Positions 15,875 to 25,632 are shown, counted from the stretch's first letter. The stretch: DNA of 64,000 nucleotides from Emticicia sp. BO119 (GCF_013912375.1 NZ_JACETV010000013.1:40966-104965), one strand, 5' to 3'. The notes: generated by a model from the letters alone, not told the origin. Translations and numbers: made by a program.

Positions 15875-17818
15875 TTATTTTATCCCAACAAATGCTTTAA
15901 TAGTTTCTAAAACCTGATAACCTAAGTTTATACCCATAAACAGGGCAATACTTATTACCATTGCAAATAAATAGAAGCCGGTTCCTCCTGCCTGTAATTT
16001 ACGGGTAAGCCCACTGAACGAATTAACCAGTTTTCCTACACCATTTACGATACCATCGAAACCTTTAGGTTCAAATATGTTTACAAATATGGCTGACAGA
16101 CGCTTAACAGGATTTACAAAAACAGCCCAGTAAATTTCATCAATATAATATTTGTTGTAAATAACTTTTTGTACACCTGTAATCTCGCTGTCTTCTACAG
16201 GTACATTTTTACTGCCGCCAAATCTGGTATAAGCCACAAAAATAGCAATCAAAGCAGCTCCCAGCGAGATTCCCATCAACATCCACTCAGTTGAATGTTC
16301 AACCGGATGAGCTCCGAACTCAGGGTTAACAACTTTTGAACCTTCATAAATCGGATTCAGAAACTCTGCTAATAGATGAGGGGTATGAAACACTTCAGGC
16401 ATACCGATAAAACCACCAATAAACGATAAAACCGCTAAGACCATCAAAGGGATTGTCATGCTTGCCGGAGATTCATGCAAGTGGTGTTCCTGTTCATGCG
16501 TTCCTCTGAAAGTACCCGTAAAAGTAAGGAAGAATAGACGGAACATATAAAAGGCAGTCATCATAGAGCCAATCAATGCCAATACCCACATCAATTTATT
16601 ATGCTCATATACATGCGCTAATATCTCATCTTTCGAGAAGAAACCAGCAAATGGGAAAACCCCTGAAATGGCTACAGTACCTACTAAGAATGTAATAGCA
16701 GTAATTTTGATTTTACTCCATAAACCACCCATGCGGCGAATATCCTGTTCACCACTCATGGCATGTATCACGCTACCTGCTGCTAAGAATAGGAGAGCTT
16801 TGAAAAAAGCGTGTGTTATAACGTGGAAGAAGCCCGACGTATAAGCAGATACACCCAATCCCATAAACATATATCCTAACTGACTCACAGTCGAATAAGC
16901 CAGTACTTTCTTAATATCATTCTGGAAGATACCGATTGTGGCAGCTACAACGGCAGTAGCAACGCCAATCCAGGCTACAAATTCCAGTGTTTCAGGCGCA
17001 AGAGTATAGAGAATATTCGAACGAACAATCATATAAATACCCGAAGTAACCATCGTAGCAGCATGGATTAAAGCCGATACCGGAGTAGGGCCAGCCATTG
17101 CATCAGGTAACCACGTATATAAAGGTATCTGTGCCGATTTACCCATCGCACCAATGAACAGGAAGCCCGTAATGGCAATGATAGTACTATCGCCTATGGT
17201 TAATCCTTTTGCTTTTTCAAATACCTCTGTGTATTCAACCGAGCCAAAATTCAATATAATCAGGAAAATACCGATTAAAAAGCCTAAATCACCAATACGG
17301 TTCATAATAAAGGCTTTTCTTGCGGCATTGCCATATTCTGTATTTTTATTCCAGAATCCAATGAGTAGATAAGAACACAAACCTACACCTTCCCAACCAA
17401 TAAACATCACAATATAATTTGAACCCATCACCAATAATAACATCGAGAATAAGAACAAATTAAGGAACGACATAAACTTGCCATAGCCTTCGTCATCATG
17501 CATATAGCCCATCGAATACATATGTATGAGTGTTCCTACACCTGTAATTACAAAAAGCATAATAATAGATAGTTGGTCTATCTGGAATGAGAAGTTAATC
17601 TGTAAGGTTCCGACTGTAATCCAGTCAAAAACATTCACAAGAATAGGTTGGTTGGTTTCAACAAGCTGGGTATAGGCTATTACAGTACCAATAAATGATA
17701 ACAAAGAAGCCCCTACACCGATTGGCCCGGCTAAACTGGTAGGAATTTTACGAAACCCAAGGCCGTTGATTAAAAAACCAATGAGTGGAAATAAAGGTAT
17801 TAGAGTAATGATTGACAT
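15875..17818 (-). CDS. nuoL: NADH-quinone oxidoreductase subunit L
   Basis: This 647-residue distal antiporter-like subunit has about 16 helices and the long amphipathic lateral helix near the C terminus (from about residue 555). Diagnostic segments are FIGWEGVGLCSYLLIGFW (conserved Glu), SAQIPLYTWLPDAMAGPTPVSALIHAATMV and NDIKKVLAYSTVSQLGYMFMGLG. Length and motifs are normal for NuoL. It lies 67 bases downstream of nuoK. The enzyme links quinone reduction to proton translocation in the inner membrane. Confidence 0.97.
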   Translation of the reverse strand: MSIITLIPLFPLIGFLINGLGFRKIPTSLAGPIGVGASLLSFIGTVIAYTQLVETNQPILVNVFDWITVGTLQINFSFQIDQLSIIMLFVITGVGTLIHMYSMGYMHDDEGYGKFMSFLNLFLFSMLLLVMGSNYIVMFIGWEGVGLCSYLLIGFWNKNTEYGNAARKAFIMNRIGDLGFLIGIFLIILNFGSVEYTEVFEKAKGLTIGDSTIIAITGFLFIGAMGKSAQIPLYTWLPDAMAGPTPVSALIHAATMVTSGIYMIVRSNILYTLAPETLEFVAWIGVATAVVAATIGIFQNDIKKVLAYSTVSQLGYMFMGLGVSAYTSGFFHVITHAFFKALLFLAAGSVIHAMSGEQDIRRMGGLWSKIKITAITFLVGTVAISGVFPFAGFFSKDEILAHVYEHNKLMWVLALIGSMMTAFYMFRLFFLTFTGTFRGTHEQEHHLHESPASMTIPLMVLAVLSFIGGFIGMPEVFHTPHLLAEFLNPIYEGSKVVNPEFGAHPVEHSTEWMLMGISLGAALIAIFVAYTRFGGSKNVPVEDSEITGVQKVIYNKYYIDEIYWAVFVNPVKRLSAIFVNIFEPKGFDGIVNGVGKLVNSFSGLTRKLQAGGTGFYLFAMVISIALFMGINLGYQVLETIKAFVGIK

Positions 17819-17885
17819 ATATTAATAGCCCCGGCCTCAAAGGCATGTTAAATAAGGTTTAAAAACTATTATATTCATGAAGAGA

Positions 17886-18218
17886 TTACCATTTCAATTT
17901 ATCCAACAAACTGACGTCAATAGAACGGATATTTCTATAAATCATCACAATAATAGCCAGACCAACGGCTACTTCGGCTGCGGCAACTGCCATAATAAAA
18001 AATACAAAAACCTGCCCTGATGAATCAGCCCGGTAAGAAGAGAACGCTATCAATAAAAGGTTAACAGCATTAAGCATTAACTCGATTGACATAAATATGA
18101 TGATAGCATTGCGGCGTATCAATACACCCACGACCCCAATGATGAATAAAATACTTGCCAATAAGACATAATTTAGCAAAGGGACGGTCTGGATAATGTC
18201 TGGTATTTTACTTTGCAT
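17886..18218 (-). CDS. nuoK: NADH-quinone oxidoreductase subunit K
   Basis: The ATG at 18218 ([18 protein letters not shown]) gives 110 residues and three helices, the usual NuoK size; a further upstream ATG at 18269 would overlap the promoter. The two buried glutamates of the E-channel are visible in [15 protein letters not shown] and [17 protein letters not shown]. NuoK sits between the peripheral hydrophilic arm and the antiporter subunits. Unusually, the genes nuoA-J that normally precede it are not upstream; an exonuclease gene is there instead. Confidence 0.95.
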   Translation of the reverse strand: MQSKIPDIIQTVPLLNYVLLASILFIIGVVGVLIRRNAIIIFMSIELMLNAVNLLLIAFSSYRADSSGQVFVFFIMAVAAAEVAVGLAIIVMIYRNIRSIDVSLLDKLKW

Positions 18219-18253
18219 TTGCAGATTTATGGTTGTTTTCCGAAAAGATTTCG

Positions 18254-18283
18254 CAAAAATAATGAACAATTATCAATAAACAA
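18254..18283 (-). promoter_or_regulatory. Promoter of nuoKLMN
   Basis: On the minus strand, TTG (complement of 18281-18283) is followed after 19 bases by TATTTTTG (complement of 18254-18261), about 36 bases before the nuoK ATG at 18218. It suggests the membrane-arm genes start their own transcript. Confidence 0.5.
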
Positions 18284-18369
18284 TTTTCAACCCGAATTTT
18301 AACGTCGGTCAATTTCTTAGTAAAATACTATTTTCTGAACTGGAAAATCGTATCCTAAGTGCTAAAAAA

Positions 18370-19185
18370 TCACTTTTCAAGCATCATTTTCAGCTTTATT
18401 TCTGTTAATTTTCTTTTGGTGTCTAACGGGAAATCGCCATTAATCATCCAATCATAATATTGAGGTTCTTGCTTTAATACATATTTAACAGCTTTACCAT
18501 TGTGTTTGCCGAAATTAAACATAATTTCTCCTTTGGCATTACGTGTCATTCTTTGTGCAAAATCAACAATATTTGCCGATGTCAACTGGTGCAATACGTC
18601 CATGTCGTTTTTTACGGGCTCGTATTCTTCGCCTTTATCATTTTTCAGTTTAACACCATCATATTTGTCAACCTGCGCACAAAGTACCTCTAAGGTAGCT
18701 AAAGTATCTACTTCTGCACTATGTGCTCCGTCTAATTCTTTATGACAATACAAACGATAGGCCGCTGAAAGCGTACGGGGCTCCATCAGGTGGAAAATCC
18801 GTTGGGCATCAATCAGCTTGCGGTTCTTCGTATCAAAATCCACATCAATTCTTAAAAACTCTTCTACCAGCATGGGCACATCAAAACGATTGCTGTTAAA
18901 GCCCGCCAGATCACAACCTTCTAAAAACTGCGCTAAAGATTTACCTATCTGCTTGAAACTTGGCGCATCTTTCACATCTTCATCATAAATCCCATGTATC
19001 ATACTCGTCTCAGGCGGAATCGGTACACCCGGATTAATCAATTTTGTCTTTACTTCAACCGTTCCGTCAAGTTTGGCTTTAGCAATACACAATTCTACAA
19101 TTCTGTCTTTGGTAATATTTACTCCGGTAGTTTCGAGGTCGATTACGGCGAGGGGTTTTCGGAGTTTAAGAGAATGAGTAAGCAT
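18370..19185 (-). CDS. DnaQ-like 3'-5' exonuclease
   Basis: The 271-residue protein carries the DEDD/DnaQ exonuclease motifs: ExoI AVIDLETTG (about residues 15-25), ExoII GFNSNRFDVPML (near 95), and ExoIII HSAEVDTLAT (near 155). A C-terminal extension, FNFGKHNGKAVKYV to YYDWMI, resembles the exodeoxyribonuclease X family. It should remove nucleotides from 3' DNA ends in proofreading or repair. It is not fused to a polymerase. The gene has its own promoter-like element and no obvious partners. Confidence 0.9.
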   Translation of the reverse strand: MLTHSLKLRKPLAVIDLETTGVNITKDRIVELCIAKAKLDGTVEVKTKLINPGVPIPPETSMIHGIYDEDVKDAPSFKQIGKSLAQFLEGCDLAGFNSNRFDVPMLVEEFLRIDVDFDTKNRKLIDAQRIFHLMEPRTLSAAYRLYCHKELDGAHSAEVDTLATLEVLCAQVDKYDGVKLKNDKGEEYEPVKNDMDVLHQLTSANIVDFAQRMTRNAKGEIMFNFGKHNGKAVKYVLKQEPQYYDWMINGDFPLDTKRKLTEIKLKMMLEK

Positions 19186-19201
19186 TATTGGTTATTTAAA
19201 T

Positions 19202-19230
19202 CAAAGATACAAAGGTAGGAAATAATCAAA
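19202..19230 (-). promoter_or_regulatory. Promoter of the DnaQ-like exonuclease gene
   Basis: On the minus strand, TTTG (complement of 19227-19230) is followed after 17 bases by TATCTTTG (complement of 19202-19209). A second TAnnTTTG, TACCTTTG, overlaps at 19210-19217. Confidence 0.45.
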
Positions 19231-19397
19231 CGGATTGAATTAATGTATCACGATTTTTTAAATCGATGCTATGGACTGGTATAGCAATATATTCTGTTTT
19301 GTGTTTCGAATAAGTATCTGATTTGATCATGAGTGGAAAGAGGCGATATCATTAAATGTCACAGAATAATCTTTTAGGCGGTGTATTGCATACAAGC

Positions 19398-19427
19398 AAA
19401 AATGCCACCTCTTACCAAGATGGCATT
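19398..19427 (-). terminator. Terminator of the GtrB-like gene
   Basis: On the minus strand, AATGCCA (complement of 19421-19427) pairs with TGGCATT (complement of 19401-19407), followed by TTTGC. Confidence 0.55.
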
Positions 19428-19450
19428 ACCAGAGGGTATATCATTTACTC

Positions 19451-20395
19451 TCATTTCTTCTCAATCACTTCATCAATCACAAAGAAAGGGCGTTTTTTTA
19501 CTTCAATATAGATTCTGCCTATGTATTCTCCTAAAATACCTAAGATAATCAGAATAACACCGCCTAAGAAATACATGCCTACTGCCAACGAAGCCGTTCC
19601 CGGGGTTTCTTCAGGTGCATGACCAAAAACCTTAAAGCCTATCAATCGATGTAGAACGAAGAAAATGCCCAGGAAAAACGAAGGAATAGAGATAATAAAA
19701 CCCATATAAGTAGCCAGACGGAGCGGGAAACTTGAAAAGCCAAATAAACCATCTAACGCTAACTGAACTAATTTCTTAAAGGTATATTTTACTTCTCCTG
19801 CGGCTCTTTCGGCTCTTTCATAGGTAACACCAACCTGTTTAAATCCGGCAAAGGCACGCATACCGCGTACAAATCTTAATTGTTCAGGCATTTCGTGTAC
19901 CAGCACGTTTACTACCTTTCTGTCCATCACACAGAAATCACCCGAATCAAGAGGAATCTCAATATCAGAAATCCAGGCTAATATTCTGTAAAAAGTGGAA
20001 TAAGCCATTTTCTTGAAAAAACCTTCTTTGCGTTTGGTTCTGATGGCAAAAACCACTTCATACCCCTCACGCCATTTATCCAGAAATCTGTGTAATTCTT
20101 CCGGCGGGTCTTGCAGATCACCATCCATAATCACAATAGCATCACCTTTAGCCATTTTTATGCCTGCTGAAATAGCAGGTTGATGACCAAAATTGCGAGA
20201 AAGTTTGACAACCCTTACATGCACGTCTTTTTCAGCCATCACTCTCATCATGGTTAATGAACTATCACGAGAGCCATCATCAACTAATACAATTTCGTAA
20301 TCTTCTCCCCAGGAAGGAGCAGCAGCAGTTAATCGATTATATAGATTTTGTAGGTTTTCTTCTTCGTTAAAAATGGGAATTACAATAGAAATCAT
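19451..20395 (-). CDS. GtrB/DPM1-like GT2 glycosyltransferase with two C-terminal helices
   Basis: The 314-residue protein has a GT2 GT-A domain: IVIPIFNEEENL at the N terminus, VLVDDGSRDSS, the DXD-like IMDGDLQDPPEEL, and FVRGMRAFAGFKQVGV. Two membrane helices follow near residues 235-255 and 270-295. This is the ArnC/GtrB/dolichol-phosphate mannosyltransferase group, which moves a sugar from a nucleotide donor to undecaprenyl phosphate on the cytoplasmic face. The GtrA-like protein at 12403 could be the flippase partner. It is separated from the glycosyl operon upstream by a terminator. Confidence 0.9.
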   Translation of the reverse strand: MISIVIPIFNEEENLQNLYNRLTAAAPSWGEDYEIVLVDDGSRDSSLTMMRVMAEKDVHVRVVKLSRNFGHQPAISAGIKMAKGDAIVIMDGDLQDPPEELHRFLDKWREGYEVVFAIRTKRKEGFFKKMAYSTFYRILAWISDIEIPLDSGDFCVMDRKVVNVLVHEMPEQLRFVRGMRAFAGFKQVGVTYERAERAAGEVKYTFKKLVQLALDGLFGFSSFPLRLATYMGFIISIPSFFLGIFFVLHRLIGFKVFGHAPEETPGTASLAVGMYFLGGVILIILGILGEYIGRIYIEVKKRPFFVIDEVIEKK

Positions 20396-20428
20396 TATAA
20401 CAAGGGCTTAGTGCGAATGTTTGAGTCG

Positions 20429-20462
20429 CAAAGATAGGGTATTTGAAACACAAAAGGGCAAA
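20429..20462 (-). promoter_or_regulatory. Promoter of the GtrB-like gene
   Basis: On the minus strand, TATCTTTG (complement of 20429-20436) is a perfect TAnnTTTG box, with TTTG (complement of 20459-20462) 22 bases upstream. Confidence 0.45.
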
Positions 20463-20481
20463 GAAGAAAGAGATAGCAACA

Positions 20482-20515
20482 AAAAAGTCCTGCTTTTTTA
20501 TCGAAGCAAGACTTT
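20482..20515 (-). terminator. Terminator closing the rsmH-glycosyltransferase run
   Basis: On the minus strand, AAAGTCTTGCTT (complement of 20504-20515) pairs with AAGCAGGACTTT (complement of 20484-20495, one mismatch allowed as G-U), followed by TTTG. It follows the flavoprotein gene that ends at 20587. Confidence 0.7.
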
Positions 20516-20586
20516 CCTTTGAAAACGCGTATGATGTTTAAACGCTTATCCATACCCAAAAGTTTCGCACTTGAAAAATAGTTGTA

Positions 20587-21936
20587 TTATTTTTCAGAAT
20601 TGTTTCCAAATCCAATCTTTCCAGAAAGTGAAGCACCATAAGGAACAAAATCACTATTCATTCCCATAACCTTACAAGCTTCGGCCGCTACCCTGATAGA
20701 GTTATTGGTACTACGTTCATCAGGATAAATATGCGCCATATTAGCTATATACAAGTTTTTGGTTGAAGTTTCGGAAGCAGGTACTTTCTCGGAGAAGTTC
20801 AAATCACAAACGGTAGCAGCCGTATTGGTTTTGAAAACATACACATTTTTAATCCAATCTTCCGAAAACTCCGGATTAATACGTTTCAATGGCGGAATCA
20901 TCACAGCCTTAATATCCTCATTGCTCATTTTTGCCAAATCTTCACTCATGGCAAAGTAGCGTGATAAGTACATAATGTGCGAGCCGTTATACTGTTCTTT
21001 CGGAATGAAATTGGTATGCTCAATCACACCCCCAAACGGGAAGCCCTGGTCGGCTACGTTCATCCAGTAGATATGGCTGAATGATTTCTTCAATTCTAAA
21101 ATTGTACAAACAGCTCCGAAGTACTCAATGCCATTGGCATCCAACGGAGAGTTTTTAATTTTATCAAAATAGATAGAGGGGATAGTTAATAAGAACTTAT
21201 CGCCGTCATTCCCAATTTGCAGGTTTTTGGTCTTGATGCCCTTTATCTCATTATTCTCAATCTTAAATGCTTCAACAGGTTCATTTTTAATGAGTTCCAC
21301 ACCCATTTCTTCTAATCGTTTCACAAGCGTGTCCATCAATGTTTTCCAGCTTCCCTGAATATAACCTAAACTTTCATCACCATCTTTACGAGACCCCAGA
21401 CGCTGCGCCATACGACCAATCATCCACGATAACGGCACCTGATTAGAGTAAGGACCAAACTTGATATTAAGCATAGGTTTCCAGAGAGCATCGGTTATGT
21501 CTTTGCCTGCCCATTTATAAAACCAGTCCAAAGTAGATATTTCTTCATTTTCACGCCACTTGGCAAATTTCCCCAAAAAAATACTGGTCAGCCCAAAACG
21601 GATTTTTCCGATAAATCCAACAGGTTTAAATTTCAACAGGTCGATTGGCGAGTTAAAATTATATATCCTGCCATTTCTGAAAACCCCCATTGTGGTTTTT
21701 TTGTAGAAGGCTTTATCTGAAATTCCTAAGTCTTTTAACAACCAACGCAATTCGGCATCTTGCGTAAAAAAGTGATGGTAATAGTATTCCAATTGATTTC
21801 CACCTATTTCAAAAGTGTTCAATAATCCGCCAAACTTATCACTCCCCTCAACTATGGTTACTTTAATCCCTTGTTTGGCTGCTATATAAGCTGCTGCCAA
21901 TCCGGTCATTCCACCACCTATTATATTTAATTTCAT
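20587..21936 (-). CDS. FAD-dependent amine-oxidase/protoporphyrinogen-oxidase-like protein
   Basis: The 449-residue protein begins with a dinucleotide fold, MKLNIIGGGMTGLAAAYIAAKQG (GxGxxG), then EGSDKFGG. The C-terminal FAD segment is NLYIANMAHIYPDERSTNNSIRVA. It fits the NAD(P)-binding flavoprotein family that includes protoporphyrinogen oxidase and UDP-galactopyranose-mutase-like enzymes. Because it is the last gene of a glycosyltransferase operon, a sugar or lipid-carrier substrate is more likely than haem. This is inferred from context; the substrate cannot be read. No signal peptide. Confidence 0.8.
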   Translation of the reverse strand: MKLNIIGGGMTGLAAAYIAAKQGIKVTIVEGSDKFGGLLNTFEIGGNQLEYYYHHFFTQDAELRWLLKDLGISDKAFYKKTTMGVFRNGRIYNFNSPIDLLKFKPVGFIGKIRFGLTSIFLGKFAKWRENEEISTLDWFYKWAGKDITDALWKPMLNIKFGPYSNQVPLSWMIGRMAQRLGSRKDGDESLGYIQGSWKTLMDTLVKRLEEMGVELIKNEPVEAFKIENNEIKGIKTKNLQIGNDGDKFLLTIPSIYFDKIKNSPLDANGIEYFGAVCTILELKKSFSHIYWMNVADQGFPFGGVIEHTNFIPKEQYNGSHIMYLSRYFAMSEDLAKMSNEDIKAVMIPPLKRINPEFSEDWIKNVYVFKTNTAATVCDLNFSEKVPASETSTKNLYIANMAHIYPDERSTNNSIRVAAEACKVMGMNSDFVPYGASLSGKIGFGNNSEK

Positions 21937-21960
21937 ATCGAAGGCTATTATTTAGTTTAT

Positions 21961-23772
21961 CTATTGAATGCTGATTGTTTGTTCTTTAATGACTTTAAAC
22001 TGATTATTTTCCAGCTTGCCGATTTTCATGCTGAATTGTCCACTTGGTAAATCCGGTTTGGCTACAATGGCATCAATCCTGTTGTTGTAGAATCTCCGTG
22101 TACTTATAAAGTTGGTAAACTTATTAGCCTGTGTTTCCAAAGGGAATGCCAGACGATTTTTACCATTGCTGAAAATGGCATAATACCCATCATAGCGGGT
22201 TCCGAATGGAACAAAAACATTATCCAATTCTATATGGAATGTATTCGAGCCATCAGTTACTTTTACTGTTTCGCTACCTGTATTCGTTACCTGATTTTCG
22301 TACAAAGCTTTATTCATTACATCGATTTCCGCCGGAGGGGTATAGTTTTTGAAATGTACCCTGCTAATCCAGAGTATATCATTGACATATTTCATCACAC
22401 CTGGCACAAAGCCAGCATAATTATATGGAGGGATAGGTAACTTCTGATATTGTGTAATAGGCGCGTGGTCATCCGGATTCCGGGAGTTTTCAAACGCATA
22501 ATAGTAGTAACGACCATTGTTTTTCCAGTTCAGGATAGTAGTTCCAAAGAAACGGCGTCGGTTCTCTACATCGTCCCAGCTTTCGTAATAAGAAAAAAGA
22601 TTAAATAGTAAGGTTACCACAATTGAAATCCGCAGATATTTTTTCCATTGACTAACAGGCAAAATATTAAATGAACTCAGATAGAGAATAATAAACAGAA
22701 TAATGGATACTGTTTTATAACGACTGGCAAAGGCCTGCTCTAAGCCCTGGCTTGCTCTCGAAACTGAAAACGCAGCACCACTCAAAGCCACAAAAACAAA
22801 AGCCGCCAATAAATAAAGATTGAATTTCGGATATTGTAATAGTTTCTCGTACAACCGATAAAACCAGTTGTGCATATTCTTTTTCGCTTTAGGCCAGAAA
22901 CGATAATATAGGAAAGTGAATAGTAGTACCGCCAACCAGCCTATCATGGCCAAACCCACTACAATAGCTATAACATGCTTAACGGTAATATCATAAACCT
23001 GCACAGTACTATCAATCGGTGAGCCAAAGAAAGCAAAGAAATCACCTAAGATAATATGTGGGTATTGGGTTATATTCACCATTACATCAGGTCTGATACC
23101 CGGCTTCTTAAAATCGTGAAAGTATAACCAGAAACTTAAAATGACAATAACCAGATACAGTATTTTTTCGCTTTTGGTGCGTGCATATAAAACCAAAGGT
23201 ATGGCGGCCAGAAATGAAAACATCCCATTACCATTGGTAAACATAGCTAAGAAAAACAGCCCATTGGCCAGATAAAAAGCCCATCCTTTTTTATTAAAAA
23301 GAAGCAAGCAAAAACCCAGGAGCCCGAAAATAATAACCGTGTTCGGCTGTAAAGAAGTAATAGCCCAGAAAATATTCTCAATAGGTTGAGTATTGAAAAT
23401 AATAAATATAACTGGCACAAGATAAGCAAGTCCGGCATTAATTTCTTTCAGTAAACGATAGAAAACAAAGGGTAGAATCAAAAGGTAAGATACACCCATC
23501 AGCATAAGTATTTTATAATTTACTTCGCCAAAAAGGTTATAACAAAGTAGCGTGCTTAATCTTACGTAAATAATGCGGTGTTCACACATTTGCGAAAACA
23601 GCAATTCTATTTTTTCGCCAAAAGTGGTTTGTTGCATCCAACTGGCTAAAAATCCTTCAATACCGTGCCAGTCGTCGTTCCAGCCAATATTAAAAGCATT
23701 TTTCTCTACAAAAATATAAAATGCAATGATTGGCGCTAAAATCAGAAAAAATATACCTGCTTTATTTTTCAT
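21961..23772 (-). CDS. Large polytopic membrane protein of a glycosyltransferase operon, 603 aa
   Basis: About ten hydrophobic helices occupy the first 420 residues. A soluble C-terminal part of roughly 180 residues follows, with a beta-rich pattern (VKVTDGSNTFHIELDNVFVPFGTRYDGYYA). The topology resembles GT-C-type or O-antigen-related membrane enzymes, and an early GWNDDWHGIEG loop contains acidic residues of the kind used by GT-C enzymes. I could not identify a family with confidence. It lies between a GT2 gene and the flavoprotein in an apparent operon, which supports a role in making or modifying a lipid-linked glycan. Confidence 0.65.
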   Translation of the reverse strand: MKNKAGIFFLILAPIIAFYIFVEKNAFNIGWNDDWHGIEGFLASWMQQTTFGEKIELLFSQMCEHRIIYVRLSTLLCYNLFGEVNYKILMLMGVSYLLILPFVFYRLLKEINAGLAYLVPVIFIIFNTQPIENIFWAITSLQPNTVIIFGLLGFCLLLFNKKGWAFYLANGLFFLAMFTNGNGMFSFLAAIPLVLYARTKSEKILYLVIVILSFWLYFHDFKKPGIRPDVMVNITQYPHIILGDFFAFFGSPIDSTVQVYDITVKHVIAIVVGLAMIGWLAVLLFTFLYYRFWPKAKKNMHNWFYRLYEKLLQYPKFNLYLLAAFVFVALSGAAFSVSRASQGLEQAFASRYKTVSIILFIILYLSSFNILPVSQWKKYLRISIVVTLLFNLFSYYESWDDVENRRRFFGTTILNWKNNGRYYYYAFENSRNPDDHAPITQYQKLPIPPYNYAGFVPGVMKYVNDILWISRVHFKNYTPPAEIDVMNKALYENQVTNTGSETVKVTDGSNTFHIELDNVFVPFGTRYDGYYAIFSNGKNRLAFPLETQANKFTNFISTRRFYNNRIDAIVAKPDLPSGQFSMKIGKLENNQFKVIKEQTISIQ

Positions 23773-23810
23773 TTAAAAGTCAATGTGTTTGTGCAATCAA
23801 TTTAGGATTA

Positions 23811-24728
23811 TCAGAATTTCTCAACAGACTCGACATAATCCTGAAAATGCGCTGCCGGAAGAAAATTAAAATTTACCCGATAGGAGAGAACCGTAAAAAC
23901 CAATATTAAAGCACTTAAAAAAGCCTGCATTAATATACCGAAAAATATCAGCACTGCCCAGCTGGGAATATAGCTGCTATAAATAAATACTGTAATAATG
24001 CCGGCAATAGCAACCAGAATAAGCGATGAAATAGCAATTAATAGCCGAACAGAAACCGTATCAATATAAACCGCTACAGCACTCAGCCCATGTATTACCA
24101 AAGAAGTATAATTCATCTTGGATTTGCCGGTATATCTTGTACCACGCTCTAAACCTACTGATTTATATAAAAGCCGCGAACGGATAATGCCACCAGGATA
24201 ATGGTTCCAGATGTCAGAAACGTGCGTAACCTTATCTAAAAGTTTCTTAGGAATCACCGAAAAATTGCCGAAGTTAATCACTTTCCCCGTCAGGAAAATA
24301 AAAGCATATTTATAAATTTTGTAGAAAATCTTAAAGAGGAAGCTTTCCTTTCTTTTGGTACGGCGTGCAAAAAGGATTTCCTTACCTCCATTTCCAGATG
24401 CTTCATCAAGCAGTATAGGCAAATGTTCAGGTTTATCTTCGCCGTCGCTATCCATTACCACAAAAAAATCATCATTAGAATGAGCATTCAGATAAGACAA
24501 CCCAATGGCAATAGCTTTCTGGTGGCCGAGGTTTTTATTCAGATGTAAAACTTCGATGGGATGCCCTTTCAGTTTATCTTTTTCTACTTCCAGGCTTGAG
24601 CAGTCGTCAACCACTAATATCCGGTAATCATTGTATTTAGTAGGCGTCAGCACTAATCGAATCTGTTCGATAAGCTGATACAAACAATCCCAGTCATTAA
24701 AAAGTGGAGTAACAATGGTAATTTTCAT
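23811..24728 (-). CDS. GT2 glycosyltransferase with two C-terminal membrane helices
   Basis: The 305-residue GT2 protein begins ITIVTPLFNDWDCLYQLIEQ, with ILVVDDCSSLEV, the DXD-type FVVMDSDGEDKPEHL and RTKRKESFLFKIFYKIYK. Two helices follow near residues 225-250 and 258-285. This is the undecaprenyl-phosphate-sugar synthase type, like the GtrB-like gene at 19451, but only distantly similar in sequence. It sits 77 bases after the preceding GT2 gene on the same strand, so a separate internal promoter is possible. A TAATTTTG box lies within that gap (complement of 24783-24790). Confidence 0.85.
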   Translation of the reverse strand: MKITIVTPLFNDWDCLYQLIEQIRLVLTPTKYNDYRILVVDDCSSLEVEKDKLKGHPIEVLHLNKNLGHQKAIAIGLSYLNAHSNDDFFVVMDSDGEDKPEHLPILLDEASGNGGKEILFARRTKRKESFLFKIFYKIYKYAFIFLTGKVINFGNFSVIPKKLLDKVTHVSDIWNHYPGGIIRSRLLYKSVGLERGTRYTGKSKMNYTSLVIHGLSAVAVYIDTVSVRLLIAISSLILVAIAGIITVFIYSSYIPSWAVLIFFGILMQAFLSALILVFTVLSYRVNFNFLPAAHFQDYVESVEKF

Positions 24729-24805
24729 ACAATAAACCTCTTAATCTTTTGAGGGTATCTATTCAAAAAATCGGTTGTGCTACAAAATTAGGAAAAATTA
24801 CGCTC

Positions 24806-25621
24806 CTATGCTTCAATTTGTTCGTCGTATCGGCTTAAAGTTTCCTTAACGGTTGCATCGTATGCATAATCAAGCCATTCGTTTACATCCATAAACATTT
24901 GTTTCCGGTTTTTCAGAAAACCCACATTAGTCACAGATTGTATATTACTCAAACCCCCACGATGTTTTCTATACACGCCCATCGTTTCAGGAATATAATG
25001 AATGTCTCCACGTGCCGCTAATTGTATCACCATCGCCCAGTCTCCTGCGGCGGCTCTGCTATGCCAGTCAGCAAAATCATGATTGCGGAAGTAATTACGG
25101 TAGAAAGTACTGGCAGTAGCAATAAACCAGCGGTCTTCTAATATGTCCTTTATTGTTGAGTGTATCTTTTGGTCTGGCTCATTAAAAAAATGTTCAGGAG
25201 ACTTGTCCTCATAAATCACTTTCATATTATGATGGCAAATCATATAGCCTTTGTTGGCCTCCATGAAATCAAACTGCTTTTGCAATTTTAATGGATCCGT
25301 CCAGTAATCATCACCTTCACATAGTGCTACATAATCACCTTTGCAGGCTTTTAATAGCATCAAAACATTATTACGCCCGGCAAATTCTTTAGGTTCTTTG
25401 GGTCCTTGGTTTTCTTCATGTAGAAAAGCATTAAAAAGATGAGGGTACTGCTCTGCATATTCTCGTATTATAGCGGGAGCATTATCAGTCGAAGCATCAT
25501 CACCAATCACTATCTCTATCTCAAAATCAGTTTTCTGCATCAGCACTCCGTCAAGCGTCTGACGGATAAACTGCTCATGGTTATAAGTAGGAATACAAAC
25601 ACTGACTTTGGGGTGTTTCAT
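24806..25621 (-). CDS. GT2 glycosyltransferase (soluble)
   Basis: This 271-residue GT-A enzyme has no membrane helices. VSVCIPTYNHEQFIRQTLDG, then EIVIGDDASTDNAP and the DXD region YVALCEGDDYWTDPLKLQKQ are the classical GT2 (WcaA/CesA-like) motifs. A later WHSRAAAGDWAMVIQLA segment carries the acceptor-side W and D. It is about 35-40% similar by eye to the next gene upstream (25633-26625), indicating a tandem duplication. Donor and acceptor sugars are unknown. It belongs to the operon headed by rsmH. Confidence 0.88.
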   Translation of the reverse strand: MKHPKVSVCIPTYNHEQFIRQTLDGVLMQKTDFEIEIVIGDDASTDNAPAIIREYAEQYPHLFNAFLHEENQGPKEPKEFAGRNNVLMLLKACKGDYVALCEGDDYWTDPLKLQKQFDFMEANKGYMICHHNMKVIYEDKSPEHFFNEPDQKIHSTIKDILEDRWFIATASTFYRNYFRNHDFADWHSRAAAGDWAMVIQLAARGDIHYIPETMGVYRKHRGGLSNIQSVTNVGFLKNRKQMFMDVNEWLDYAYDATVKETLSRYDEQIEA

Positions 25622-25632
25622 ATGTGGCGGTT

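Noticed and set aside
20482..20515. A terminator or attachment site at the end of the glycosyltransferase run
   Set aside because: Only one hairpin and no duplicated flank is present, so it was kept as a terminator and not as an attachment site.
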